A stretch of 64,000 nt of DNA from positions 34,790 through 98,789 of the forward strand of contig JAUIGN010000029.1 of NCBI GenBank assembly GCA_030430075.1, written 5' to 3'. Numbering within the stretch: position 1 is the stretch's first letter; each line of letters opens with the position of its first letter. The DNA comes from a bacterium (GTDB lineage: Bacteria > Planctomycetota > Planctomycetia > Pirellulales > Pirellulaceae). The notes below the pieces were generated by a model. It was not told where the DNA came from, searched no databases, and saw only the letters and a list, made by a program, of their open reading frames with translations. Below are positions 47,931-57,317 of the stretch, in pieces. A program made the position numbers and the translations under genes.

Positions 47931-48205
47931 GGCTCGTCGCTCGTTCATGCGGCCCCAGGCGGCTTCGAAATCGGTCAGTCCGGATCTGCCCGATCGCAGG
48001 GTTGGGGACACACCTGCGCGGCCGGGGAACCATAGCATAACAAACATCGGCGCCGCGCAGTGGACCGGGTGACCGCACGGCGTAGTGGGCCAATGGAGAT
48101 CGCGAGTTCGCGATGCAGTTTCACGCGAAGGATGCTCGCTTATACTGACATATCGCCAGTCGTCGGAGTCGATTTTCCTGGACCGCCGCCGCAGGGAGCT
48201 ACCAA
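47931..48205 (+). promoter_or_regulatory. Divergent promoter region between rimB operon and PD40 kinase
   Basis: No gene is visible. A good -10-like TATACT lies at 48141-48146 on the plus strand, with a weak TTTCAC 16 bases upstream (48119-48124). The kinase GTG start is about 60 bases downstream. On the minus strand TATGCT/TATGGT-like words near 48035-48048 could serve the rimB operon. Confidence 0.35.
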
Positions 48206-50953
48206 GTGCTGGGCGAGACGATCTCACACTATCGGATCCGTGAAGAACTCGGACGCGGGGGCATGGGAGTCGTCTATCAGGCCGAAGATACACGCTTGGG
48301 CCGGCTGGTCGCCCTGAAATTCGTTCCCGACACGATGGCTGCCGACGCTCAGGCGTTGGAGCGATTCCGTCGTGAGGCACAGGCGGCGTCGCGCTTGAAC
48401 CATCCGAACATCTGCACCGTCTTCGATGTCGGCGAGCATGCCGGGCGACCATTTATCATCATGGAACTGTTGGAAGGTCGCACGCTCTTCCAGCACATCG
48501 GCCGCAGCCCGCTTCCCGTCGAGCAGATCCTGGAGCTGGGAATTCAACTGGCCGATGCGATCGACGCCGCTCACCGCACGGGCATCATCCACCGGGATAT
48601 CAAATCGACCAACATCTTCGTCTCGAGTCGCGGTCAGGCGAAGGTGCTGGACTTCGGTTTAGTGAAACTGCAGAAGCAGTCGGGCGCGCCGTCGCTGCTG
48701 GGTGAGACCGAATCATTGCCGCCCGAATCGCTGACCAGCCCCGGAACGGCCATCGGCACGGTGGCCTGGATGTCGCCCGAACAGGCTCGGGGCGAAGACG
48801 TCGACCAACGCAGCGACGTGTATTCGCTGGGTGTCGTGCTTTATGAAATGGCTACCGGTACGTTGCCGTTTCGCGGTAAGACGACGGCGATCATTTTCGA
48901 TGCGATCCTCAACCAACCGCCCGAAGCGGCCAGCGATCGCAACCCGGAACTGCCGGCAGAACTGGCGCGAATCCTCCATCGGGCGCTGGAAAAGGACCGT
49001 GAGGTACGCTACCAGACCGCCTCCGACTTGCGGGCCGATCTGACACGCCTCCAACGGGACATCACCAGTGGCAAGTTGGCCGTGGAAACAAAGCGTCTGT
49101 CGGAAACTCGGCGTTCAGCCGCGCGCCCTCAGCGCCAAACGAAGGCGGTGATGGGCGCGGCGGCGTGCTTGCTAATTGTCGTCACCGCGATCGGCTGGGC
49201 GACATGGCGAGCCGGCGCGGAGAACGACCGCCGATCACATCCTCGCGAAGGCATGACGCCGTCGATCCTGATTGAGCGTCCGTTGACGGCGAATCCACCA
49301 GAAAACTTCCTGGAAACGGCGGCGATCTCACCGCAAGGAACCTACCTGGCTTATAACGGAATCTACGAGAAGCTCGTGCTCCGCGCCGTCCACAGCGGCG
49401 AGATCCTCGCCGTCGAACTGCCGGAGGGGATGAGCGTCTACCACGTTTCCTGGTTCCCGGAAGAGACCAGGCTGCTGCTGACGCTTGCCGACGCTCGGGG
49501 CCAGCGGAGCATCTGGGTGACCTACATAGCCGGAGGTGCGCCGCGCAAGCTGCGTGGCGACGTGGGGCTGGAGTCCGCCGTCTCCCCGAACGGCCAACAG
49601 ATCGCCTTCACTACCAGCGACTCGCAGGAGATCTGGCTGATGTCGACCTCCGGTCAGAACGCGCGGCGCCTGCTGCAGGGTGATGCGGGAGACGAGTTTT
49701 GCAGCCTCGATTGGTATCCCGGGGGGCACCGCATCCTCTACGCTCGCCTCACTCCACCGCCCACAGGATGGGCAGCCGCGCTGGAGAGTTGCGACACCAT
49801 CGACGCTCAACCAACGTCCATTCTCGCCGACATTGGACTCACCAGCTCCGACAGCCCCTCATGTTGCTGCCTGCCAAACGGAACGGTCGTCTATTCTCTA
49901 CAGGATACGGAGCGAGAAACCGCGAATCTGTGGGCCGTCAGCACGGATCCCGTGACCGGCCAACCGCTGGGGACGCCGCGAGAGATTGCCGACGATTCAG
50001 GGTTCTCCAGTTCGGTCTGCAACGCAACCCTTGATGGCAGGCAGCTTGCCATTCGACGAAGTCGTGCCCAGTTTGATGTCTACGTGGCCGAGTTGCAGCC
50101 GGATTCCAACCGATTGCTGAGCCCCCGACGCTTGACGCTCGACGACCGCGACGACAAACTCGATTCATGGCTCGACAATCAGACCGTCTTGTTCAGTTCT
50201 GATCGGAGCGGCACGTTCGACATCTACCAACAGGCCATCGACGGCGGGCCGGCAAGAGTCGTGATCGCAACGTCCGAGGATGATCTGGGTGGACAGACCA
50301 ACCATGACGGCTCGCTGCTCATCCACGCGTCCACCCCCTCCTTGCTGGAATTGAACCAAGGAGGCGCCGCCGAGCTGTTTTGCACGCCGATTGACGGCGG
50401 CACACCGCGATCCCTGGGAACCTTTCGGCACGCGTCGTTCCGCTGTGCGCCCAGCGCGGATGCACCGAACGTGGTCAGCGAGCGGCAACCGATGCACCTG
50501 GTGTTCTTCGAGCTCGATCTGAATTCCGGACGGGGCCCTGAGCTGGCGCGGGTCGAAATCGGCCAGGCCGGACATCGCGACTGGGACCTGGCGGCGGACG
50601 GGAATCGCATCGTCGTTGCCGGCGACGAATGCCTGCAGATCGTCTCGCTCGACAACGGGCGCGTCGAGACGCTGCCGGTGTCGGGATACTCCAAGTTTCA
50701 GCGCGTGGCGTGGGCAGCGAATGGCCAAGGCGTCTTCGCCACGCCGCTGGAAAGTGACGACTACCTGCTGCTCTACATCGGCCTTGACGGGCAAACGCGG
50801 GAGGTGTGGCGAAATAAGAGTCAGTGGGTGGCCCGCCTGCGCCCCTCGCCGGACGGCCGCCATCTGGCTTTCATGGCCATGACGTTTGAAAGCAACGTCT
50901 GGTTGCTGGAAAACTTTTTGCCAGTTGCCCCCCCGATGAAGTCGAGCCGTTGA
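48206..50953 (+). CDS. Ser/Thr protein kinase with TM helix and C-terminal PD40/TolB-like propeller
   Basis: 915 residues, GTG 48206 with AGGGAG about seven bases before. The kinase domain (about 8-275) has G-loop ELGRGGMGVVYQA, VALKFV Lys, IIHRDIKSTNIF (D131), KVLDFGLVK (D149), GTVAWMSPEQARGE and DVYSLGVVLYEMATG, so every catalytic element is present. A TM helix is at about 314-336 (VMGAAACLLIVVTAIGWATW). The extracytoplasmic part (about 365-905) is made of PD40/TolB-like blades (AISPQGTYLAYN, AVSPNGQQIAFT, TVLFSSDRSGTFDIYQ, PSPDGRHLAFM). This architecture is common in planctomycetes and acidobacteria: an outside propeller sensor signalling to an inside kinase. It is monocistronic and divergent from the rimB operon. 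Dispersed repeat copy C lies just after it. Confidence 0.95.
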   Translation: MLGETISHYRIREELGRGGMGVVYQAEDTRLGRLVALKFVPDTMAADAQALERFRREAQAASRLNHPNICTVFDVGEHAGRPFIIMELLEGRTLFQHIGRSPLPVEQILELGIQLADAIDAAHRTGIIHRDIKSTNIFVSSRGQAKVLDFGLVKLQKQSGAPSLLGETESLPPESLTSPGTAIGTVAWMSPEQARGEDVDQRSDVYSLGVVLYEMATGTLPFRGKTTAIIFDAILNQPPEAASDRNPELPAELARILHRALEKDREVRYQTASDLRADLTRLQRDITSGKLAVETKRLSETRRSAARPQRQTKAVMGAAACLLIVVTAIGWATWRAGAENDRRSHPREGMTPSILIERPLTANPPENFLETAAISPQGTYLAYNGIYEKLVLRAVHSGEILAVELPEGMSVYHVSWFPEETRLLLTLADARGQRSIWVTYIAGGAPRKLRGDVGLESAVSPNGQQIAFTTSDSQEIWLMSTSGQNARRLLQGDAGDEFCSLDWYPGGHRILYARLTPPPTGWAAALESCDTIDAQPTSILADIGLTSSDSPSCCCLPNGTVVYSLQDTERETANLWAVSTDPVTGQPLGTPREIADDSGFSSSVCNATLDGRQLAIRRSRAQFDVYVAELQPDSNRLLSPRRLTLDDRDDKLDSWLDNQTVLFSSDRSGTFDIYQQAIDGGPARVVIATSEDDLGGQTNHDGSLLIHASTPSLLELNQGGAAELFCTPIDGGTPRSLGTFRHASFRCAPSADAPNVVSERQPMHLVFFELDLNSGRGPELARVEIGQAGHRDWDLAADGNRIVVAGDECLQIVSLDNGRVETLPVSGYSKFQRVAWAANGQGVFATPLESDDYLLLYIGLDGQTREVWRNKSQWVARLRPSPDGRHLAFMAMTFESNVWLLENFLPVAPPMKSSR

Positions 50954-51538
50954 ACGACACATCCCGCACGACGACGTACGGCGTCAGCCATGGAAGTCAA
51001 GCTAGGCGCCATCTCTCGAAGGTCTGGATCATTCATCAGCCGATCGGCGTCAGCCCCGGTTCCGTTGATCGCCGAGCAAACCGGAAGCGAACGCGTTCCG
51101 ACGGATCCTCGCGGCGTATCGCGTGAGTTCACGGCAAATGGCTGGGACCCAGCGGATTGCCCTGACCGGTTGTTCGTTCAGTAATTATCCGGAACCATTC
51201 TCTTACACATGGATGCGGACGCCGATGACAGGCACGCGGCGGCCAGCGTATACTGGCAGGGGTAGTGTGGAACAAAGCGTTGCTTCGCGCGACCATGAAA
51301 CAACGCGAGGCACCGTTTCACAGCGCCTTTGTGAGACGCGACAGTCCAGCGTGCACGGTCACCGGACGGTCGTTTCGGCGTGCTTCCCGCTGGGCGCGGT
51401 AGCTGATTGCAGTCCGTTGGTCATGACCCATTCGTAATTGGAGCATCGAATTCGTTGCCCGGTAGCTTTCCCGAACCGCCGTGCGATCGTCCCAACGCGC
51501 GAACGACCGGTGACTCGATCGTCGTGTGGCTCAAACTG
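50954..51538. other. Intergenic region with dispersed repeat copy C
   Basis: 585 bases upstream of the PSD-cytochrome operon. It contains repeat copy C (51035-51101). Short open frames here have no ribosome sites. An in-frame extension of the next gene back to 51407 is possible but adds an unlikely 44 residues before the signal peptide. Confidence 0.5.
51035..51101 (-). repeat. Dispersed 67-bp intergenic repeat, copy C (inverted relative to A and B)
   Basis: Reads on the minus strand; 57/67 identical to copy B and 54/67 to copy A without gaps. It begins 81 bases after the stop of the PD40 kinase gene. Confidence 0.85.
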
Positions 51539-54049
51539 ATGCGCTGCTGGTGCGTCCTGGCCGTCATCCTGTTGGCCGGTGCATCGGCCGGCAGCGCATG
51601 GGCCGACGTCTTCGATACGGAGATTGCGCCGGCCTTAAAGGTGCATTGTTTGAAATGCCATGGTCCGGAAACGGCCGAAGGGCAGTTGCGGGTGGACCGG
51701 TTGTCCGCGGACTTTTCGGATCGCGACAACGGGCTGCAGTGGATCGAGATCAGGAACGCGATCAACCTGGGTGAGATGCCGCCGCCGGACGAGGATCGCC
51801 TGCCGGTGGCGTTCATCGAGAAGACGTCTCGCTGGGTCAGCCGTGAATTGCGGGCCGCCGAGCGAGCTCGGAGCGGCAGCGGCGGTCGCGTGTTGTTGCG
51901 GCGGATGAACCGGCACGAATACACGAACACCATTGCCGATCTTCTGTCGATGAAATTTCCAACGGGCGAAAGTCCGCTCGATGTGCTGCCTCCGGACGGA
52001 ACGGCCGAGGGATTCGACAAGGTCAGTTCGGCGCTGCTCGTCGATCCTTCCCTGATGACGCAGTACTACCGAGTCGCACGGCGGATCGCGGACCGCGCAA
52101 TTGTCGACGGGCCGCCTGAATTTCCCACCGAAACCATGCGGCTGGAATTCGAAGAGATCGCGGACAGCGGGGCGATCGGTTACCTGGTTACGCGGCTCGG
52201 CATGACACCCGTTCCGGGCGGCCTGCAATTGATTGAAGGGGGAACGCGATCGTTCGGAATGCTGCGTTACCCGGGGCGCCGTGACAACAATGTGGCCCCC
52301 GTGAACGGTTTTTACCGGTTTACGATCCGTGCAGGTGCGCGGCGTGGAGCCAACGGGGAAGTGCCGCGGATACGGCTCAGCCACGGCCATCCTGACGACG
52401 GAATGCGTTCCGTCATGGAGGTCGACGTCACCGCCCCTTGGGATCGGCCTGCCGAGTATTCCGTCACCATTCCCCGCGATACGCTGGGGAACGAGTTGAG
52501 CGTGCGGATGCTCAACGAAGTTTCGCTCTACATGGGGCAGCGACCGGGCGAAGACTTCATGCGCCGCAACAGCGAGTTGGGGAAACAGGGCAATTTCACC
52601 GAGACGTTGAGGCTGGCCGGGCGCAAAGTCGCGGAAGGCTGGGGCGGAGAACGGTCGACACCGGACCCGGAGAAGTTGGACGTGACGCAGTTTCCCCGCG
52701 TGTTTCTCGACTACCTTGAAGTCGAAGGACCGCTCTACGACGGCTGGCCCCCGGCCAGCCACCGGACGCTGCTGTTTGCCGGCGACCAGGGGACCGATGA
52801 TCTGCCCTACGCCCGCCAGATCTTCGCCCGTTTCCTGCCCAGGGCCTGGCGGCGGCCGATCGACGACCAAGAACTGGAACCGATACTGCAGGTTGTGCAG
52901 ACCGAGCTGGACAACGGCCAGTCGTTTCACGAGGCGATTCGGGTTGGGTTGGCGGCAGCTCTGACCTCTCCCAAATTCCTTTACCTGGCCGAATATTCCG
53001 CGGGGCCCGACAGCGGGCAACTGAATGACTTCGAGATCGCCGCGCGGCTCTCGTACATGCTCTGGTCGTCCATGCCGGACGAAGCACTGTTTCGGGCCGC
53101 GGCGGCAGGCGAGTTGCGTGATCCGAAGCATCGGGTCGCTCAGGTCGATCGAATGCTCGACGATCCCAAAGCGGACCGGTTTGTGACCGATTTCGGACGG
53201 CAGTGGCTGCGGGTCGATACGTTCCTGACATTCGAACCGGATAGAAATCTCTACCGAGACTATGATGATCGGCTGGCCGCGGCCGTCGTCCGGGAGCCGT
53301 TAGAATTCTTTCGAGCGATCTTGCGAAACGACCTCAGCGTGCTGAACTTTATCGACTCAGAATTCCTCGTCATCAACGACCGGTTGGCGCGGCACTACGG
53401 GATTGACGGGGTCGAGGGAGACGCCTTTCGGCGAGTCGCTCTGCCGGCGAATTCGCCGCGCGGCGGATTGCTGGCGATGGCCGGCGTGCACCAGGCCGGC
53501 TCGGACGGAATTCGTACCAAACCGGTCTCCCGCGCCGTCTATGTACGGGAGGTCCTCTTCAATCAACCGCCCGATCCACCACCGCCGAATGCGGGCGAGG
53601 TGGAGCCGAACATCCGGGGCGAACGGCTGACGGTCCGTGAACGGCTGCTACAACACCAGGAAATCGAGGCCTGCGCTGCTTGCCATCGGTCGTTGGATCC
53701 GTACGGCCTGGCCCTGGAAAACTTTAACGTCATCGGAGCCTGGCGCGAGCAACAGGATGGGGAGAATTTCCGCGGCAGCCAGCGGCCCCCGATTGTGGCC
53801 GGCGGGAAATTGCCCAACGGCCGTGAATTCGGTTCGTTCAAGGAATTCCGGGAACAGTTGCTCGAGCAACAGGACCGTTTCCGAAAGTGCCTCGCCGAAA
53901 AACTCCTGTTGTACGCGCTGGGCCGGCCGATCGAGCCGACCGACGACCCCACGATCAATCGGGCTGTCGCCGAGATGAAGGCCGGCAGCGACTCGTTTCG
54001 GTCATTGATTCAGTCCCTCGTGACGAGCAAGGTCTTTATCAGCAAATGA
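51539..54049 (+). CDS. Planctomycete cytochrome c / PSD-domain protein (DUF1587-1592-1588-1585 type)
   Basis: 836 residues from ATG 51539, which opens a clean signal peptide (MRCWCVLAVILLAGASAG); GTG 51524 is the alternative. The planctomycete cytochrome domain follows with a single CXXCH (HCLKCHGPE, about residue 38-46) and NLGEMPPPDED. Then come DUF1587-like RRMNRHEYTNTIADLL, a carbohydrate-binding-like insertion with VNGFYRFTIRAGAR, DUF1595/DUF1592 (FLPRAWRRPIDDQEL, FEIAARLSYMLWSSMPD), DUF1588 (RGGLLAMAGVHQAGSDG, then IRTKPVSRAVYVREVLF, then EACAACHRSLDPYGLALENF with a second CXXCH) and DUF1585 (LLLYALGRPIEPTDD). These proteins are usually paired with DUF1552 proteins. Their biochemical role is not established, but they are thought to be secreted haem redox enzymes acting on sugars or polymers. 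Its TGA overlaps the next ATG. Confidence 0.93.
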   Translation: MRCWCVLAVILLAGASAGSAWADVFDTEIAPALKVHCLKCHGPETAEGQLRVDRLSADFSDRDNGLQWIEIRNAINLGEMPPPDEDRLPVAFIEKTSRWVSRELRAAERARSGSGGRVLLRRMNRHEYTNTIADLLSMKFPTGESPLDVLPPDGTAEGFDKVSSALLVDPSLMTQYYRVARRIADRAIVDGPPEFPTETMRLEFEEIADSGAIGYLVTRLGMTPVPGGLQLIEGGTRSFGMLRYPGRRDNNVAPVNGFYRFTIRAGARRGANGEVPRIRLSHGHPDDGMRSVMEVDVTAPWDRPAEYSVTIPRDTLGNELSVRMLNEVSLYMGQRPGEDFMRRNSELGKQGNFTETLRLAGRKVAEGWGGERSTPDPEKLDVTQFPRVFLDYLEVEGPLYDGWPPASHRTLLFAGDQGTDDLPYARQIFARFLPRAWRRPIDDQELEPILQVVQTELDNGQSFHEAIRVGLAAALTSPKFLYLAEYSAGPDSGQLNDFEIAARLSYMLWSSMPDEALFRAAAAGELRDPKHRVAQVDRMLDDPKADRFVTDFGRQWLRVDTFLTFEPDRNLYRDYDDRLAAAVVREPLEFFRAILRNDLSVLNFIDSEFLVINDRLARHYGIDGVEGDAFRRVALPANSPRGGLLAMAGVHQAGSDGIRTKPVSRAVYVREVLFNQPPDPPPPNAGEVEPNIRGERLTVRERLLQHQEIEACAACHRSLDPYGLALENFNVIGAWREQQDGENFRGSQRPPIVAGGKLPNGREFGSFKEFREQLLEQQDRFRKCLAEKLLLYALGRPIEPTDDPTINRAVAEMKAGSDSFRSLIQSLVTSKVFISK

Positions 54050-55365
54050 ATATTCGGACTTCTAAGCCGCTGGACCGCCGTACATTTCTCAGGGGCGCCG
54101 GGACCTGCCTCGGCCTTCCCTGGCTGGAAGCCATGATGCCGCAAGGCGCCTCTGCGGCGACGACGCCCCGCACGGTGCCCCGCTTGGGGATGTTCTATTT
54201 CGGCACCGGAATGAATATGCGGCAGTTCTATCCGGACGGCTTCGGCCAGGACGCAGGAATGTCGCGTATCCTCAAACCGTTGGAGAAGCATCGAGGCCGG
54301 TTCACGGTCCTTTCCGGCACGTGGCTGGACAAAGGGGGCGGGCATGACGGCGCTTATCCGTTTGCCACGTCGATCGCTCGGGGTGAGAAACAGACGGCCT
54401 CTCCGGATCAGCTTGCTGCCGAATTGCATGGGAAAGAGACCCGCTTTCCTTCGCTGCAGTTTTCGGTGAAGCGGGGAACCGGTTTCGGGAGCCAGGCCCT
54501 GGCGACGATTTCATGGAATCGCCAAGGCGTGCCGCTGGCGGCCGACAATGATCCGCAAGCGATCTTCAATCTCTTGTTTCGCCCGGCGGACGCAGCAGAG
54601 CGTTCTCAGCGGTCGGATGAGTTTCGCCAGCGAGGCAGTGTGCTGGATGCGGTCCTCGCCGACGCCCGGCAACTGCAGCGACAGCTCGGCCATCTTGACC
54701 GACAACAACTTGACCAGTACTTCAACTCGATTCGCGAAGTCGAATTGACACTCCGGCGGGAAATCGACTGGGCCGACCGCCCCAAACCGGCACCAGACCT
54801 GAAGGGGCTCGGCGATTATGAGCAGGCGGTCGCTCCGGAAGGCAACGGCAAGTTCGTTTACGACACCTACGCGCGGCTGATGTACGACCTGATCGCGCTC
54901 GCATTCCAAACCGATTCGACGCGCGTCATCTCGTACGTCGTACGAACCGAGCTCGCCGGCGGTGTGTATCCCGAGTTTGGCGTTTCCAAGGGGTACCATG
55001 AGCTGACCCATCATGGCAACGACCCGAAGAACCTGGAAGAACTGGCCAAGGTCGACACGATCTACATGCGCCACTGGAGCTATTTCCTCGACCGGTTGGC
55101 CTCCATTCGAGACGGCGACGGAACGCTGCTCGACCACACCATGCTGGGTTTCTCCAGCGGTATGGGGATTGGGCACAGCAAGGACCTGCTGCCCACGGTG
55201 TTGTCCGGCGGGAGCCGGCTGGGGATTCGCCATCAGACACACGTCGAGCTGGCCGCCCGAACACCCCTGTCGTCCCTCTGGCACACCATGGTCGAAAAGA
55301 TGGGAGTTCGCGTCGACGGACCATTCCAGGACAGCACGGGCGTGATCGGAGAGCTCACCGGATGA
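54046..55365 (+). CDS. DUF1552 secreted protein (Tat signal)
   Basis: 439 residues. ATG 54046 overlaps the stop of the PSD-cytochrome gene (ATGA); the open frame further upstream is a shadow of that gene. The Tat motif DRRTFLRGAG is at about 10-19, followed by a hydrophobic LGLPWLEAM. DUF1552 hallmarks are RLGMFYFGTGMNM, ATSIARGEKQTASPDQLAAE, SVLDAVLADARQLQRQL and DSTRVISYVVRTE. The C-terminal part, with THHGNDPKNLEEL, FLDRLASIRDGDGTLLDHTM and GIGHSKDLLPTVLSGG, recalls the DUF1501/alkaline-phosphatase superfamily. Tat export suits a folded, metal- or cofactor-bearing enzyme working with the cytochrome encoded before it. Function unknown. Confidence 0.94.
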   Translation: MNIRTSKPLDRRTFLRGAGTCLGLPWLEAMMPQGASAATTPRTVPRLGMFYFGTGMNMRQFYPDGFGQDAGMSRILKPLEKHRGRFTVLSGTWLDKGGGHDGAYPFATSIARGEKQTASPDQLAAELHGKETRFPSLQFSVKRGTGFGSQALATISWNRQGVPLAADNDPQAIFNLLFRPADAAERSQRSDEFRQRGSVLDAVLADARQLQRQLGHLDRQQLDQYFNSIREVELTLRREIDWADRPKPAPDLKGLGDYEQAVAPEGNGKFVYDTYARLMYDLIALAFQTDSTRVISYVVRTELAGGVYPEFGVSKGYHELTHHGNDPKNLEELAKVDTIYMRHWSYFLDRLASIRDGDGTLLDHTMLGFSSGMGIGHSKDLLPTVLSGGSRLGIRHQTHVELAARTPLSSLWHTMVEKMGVRVDGPFQDSTGVIGELTG

Positions 55366-56525
55366 ACCCGCCACCATGTACCGTGCGGCGCGGATCAGGC
55401 TACGGCAGAGAAGTCGCTGTCCTGCGGACGGCGACGGACCATCGGTCCTCGGCGCTGAAGTTTGTCTGCTGCGCCATCCTGGTCGGCGCCATGCTCGTTG
55501 GCCGGTCGATATCGGCCGTGGAACCGTCGACGGCGGAAATGCATGTGAGACTGACGCCGGCGAATTCGCTGGAGATGGTTTTCGCAGTCATCCCCGCCGG
55601 TGATTACCTGCGCGGCTTCGACACGGCCAATCGGCGTGAACGCGATTTCGACATCATTCACCAATACAGCAACAAGCAAAACTTCAAGAACGAGACGCCG
55701 GCCCACAGGACCGTGATCACGCAACCCTTTGCACTCGGCGTTACCGAGGTGACGGTGGGCCAGTTCCGGGCCTTTGTTCGTGCCACCGGCTACCAGACGG
55801 ATGCCGAACGCAATGGTGGAGCCCTGGGGTGCTTTCCTGATGAGAAGAACTACGTCGACCGATTTCGCAAGGCTCCTGAGATCACCTGGAAGACCCCAGG
55901 CTTCACGCAATCCGACGCCCACCCCGTCGTCTGTGTGAGTTGGAACGACGCTCAGGAATTCTGTGGCTGGCTGTCCAAGAAAGAAAGAGCCACGTACCGG
56001 CTCCCCAGCGAAGCGGAATGGGAATACGCCTGCCGCGCCGCGCGGTCCACCTGGTACTCCTGGGGCGAGTCCCCAGACGAAGCCTACCGGCACGCGAACG
56101 TCGCCGACGGGGCACTCGAAGCGGCGCAGCCGCAGACCACACAGTTTCAGCGAGCCGTCCGCCTGGGTGCCGACGATGGCGACGGCGCCGTCTTCACGGC
56201 GAAGGTGGCCAGCTTTCGGCCGAATCCGTGGGGCTTGTACGATCTGCACGGCAACGCCTGGGAATGGTGCCAGGACCGCTGGTCGGCAAACGTCTACGAG
56301 CAGTACTTCACCGGAGTCCCGCGCCAGGAACGGGCGAACGTGGCCGTCCGCGACCCGCTGTTTGTCGAAGAAACCGATCAGCACAAGTACGGCGACTGGC
56401 GCTCGATGCGCGGGGGCGCCTGGACATGCGCTCCGGCCGCCGTCCGCGCTTCGATCCGCACCTTCGCGGAAGCCGCCGACGCCAGCGTCTACACTGGCTT
56501 TCGCGTCGTCCGCGAAATGCCCTGA
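55362..56525 (+). CDS. SUMF1 / formylglycine-generating-enzyme-fold protein, lacking one catalytic cysteine
   Basis: 387 residues. ATG 55362 overlaps the DUF1552 stop. A hydrophobic segment (about 33-50) suggests export. The SUMF1 fold is clear: MVFAVIPAGDYLRG, PFALGVTEVTVGQFRAFV, VVCVSWNDAQEFCGWLS, YRLPSEAEWEYACRA, NPWGLYDLHGNAWEWCQD, SMRGGAWTCAPAAVRASIR and GFRVVRE. In true FGE the motif after GGS carries two cysteines five residues apart, which bind copper and activate sulfatases. Here the first is present (WTC) and the second position is Val. It is therefore probably not a sulfatase maturase but one of the many non-FGE SUMF1-domain proteins. It closes a three-gene, fully overlapping operon. 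Confidence 0.93.
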   Translation: MNPPPCTVRRGSGYGREVAVLRTATDHRSSALKFVCCAILVGAMLVGRSISAVEPSTAEMHVRLTPANSLEMVFAVIPAGDYLRGFDTANRRERDFDIIHQYSNKQNFKNETPAHRTVITQPFALGVTEVTVGQFRAFVRATGYQTDAERNGGALGCFPDEKNYVDRFRKAPEITWKTPGFTQSDAHPVVCVSWNDAQEFCGWLSKKERATYRLPSEAEWEYACRAARSTWYSWGESPDEAYRHANVADGALEAAQPQTTQFQRAVRLGADDGDGAVFTAKVASFRPNPWGLYDLHGNAWEWCQDRWSANVYEQYFTGVPRQERANVAVRDPLFVEETDQHKYGDWRSMRGGAWTCAPAAVRASIRTFAEAADASVYTGFRVVREMP

Positions 56526-56777
56526 GATGGGTCGGCGCCCGCTTTGGAAACAGCTGACCCCCTGGGCAAGCAACCATCAATCACCCGGCGAGCCGTGTCC
56601 GAGGCGAGAACGGGGATGGGCAGGGAGGCGGATCGGGGCGTTCCCTGCGTGGGCCTGAGTTGAGCGCGGGGCGCGCGACGTTTGGGTCGTGCGCGGTCCG
56701 TGCGTTTTTGCTGTGGGCCTTGGGCGGATGAGCTTGCTGGCGTGGGGTGGGTGTTGCTGGTGCATGCAGGTCGACAG

Positions 56778-57173
56778 TTCCTGCTGTGCGCGGGGTTGAT
56801 GACTTCGCACTGCTTGCTGTGCGCGGGTCTCATGACCCCGCACCTCCTGCTGTGCGCGGGTCTCATGACCCCGCACCTCCTGCTGTGCGCGGGGCTGATG
56901 ACTTCGCACTGCTTGCTGTGCGCGGGTCTCGTGACTCCGCACCTCCTGCTGTGCGCGGGTCTCGTGACCCCGCACCTCCTGCTGTGCGCGGGTCTCGTGA
57001 CCCCGCACTTCCTGCTGTGCGCGGGTCTCATGACCCCGCACCTCCTGCTGTGCGCGGGTCTCATGCCCCCGCACTTCCTGCTGTGCGCGGGTCTCATGAC
57101 CCCGCACCTCCTGCTGTGCGCGGGTCTCATGACCCCGCACCTCCTGCTGTGCGCGGGTCTCATGACCCCGCAC
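56778..57173. repeat. Minisatellite: 12 uninterrupted 33-bp units, each an imperfect palindrome
   Basis: Exactly 12 units of 33 bp (396 bp), no spacers. The common core is ctgctgtgcgcgggtctcat followed by gaccccgcac. Within each unit GCGGGTC and GACCCCGC flank TCAT, so each can form a hairpin on either strand. Units 1 and 4 carry a variant centre (ttgatgacttcgcac / ctgatgacttcgcac) and units 2 and 5 a variant left edge, implying duplication of a three- to four-unit block. Units 5-7 have GTGAC instead of ATGAC. Confidence 0.95.
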
Positions 57174-57275
57174 CTGAGACGACCGCCAGGTCTCACCCCA
57201 CGACGAGCGATTCCGGGACATTTCTTTGCTGGCGGGAGACCTTCGGTCGGCGGTTTCGGCGGGGTCAGAGACCCG

Positions 57276-57317
57276 CGCCGAGCAGTAAACGACCTGCGCC
57301 GAGCAGTTAACGACCTG
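57276..57317. repeat. Two tandem 21-bp units
   Basis: cgccgagcagtaaacgacctg at 57276-57296 is repeated at 57297-57317 with one change (taa to tta), and a third copy starts with cgtcgag. It lies 100 bases after the 33-bp array. Confidence 0.9.

Noticed and set aside
47931..48452. Extension of the RimB-like frame upstream to 48452
   Set aside because: It would overlap the divergent kinase gene and promoter, and the added residues have no coding character.
51635..53131. Minus-strand frame of 498 codons inside the PSD-cytochrome gene
   Set aside because: Antisense shadow. The plus strand has CXXCH and all PSD motifs.
55395..56573. Minus-strand frame of 392 codons opposite the SUMF1-fold gene
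   Set aside because: Antisense shadow of a gene with complete SUMF1 motifs and operon overlap.
56778..57173. CRISPR array
   Set aside because: The 33-bp units are contiguous with no unique spacers, and no cas gene is nearby.
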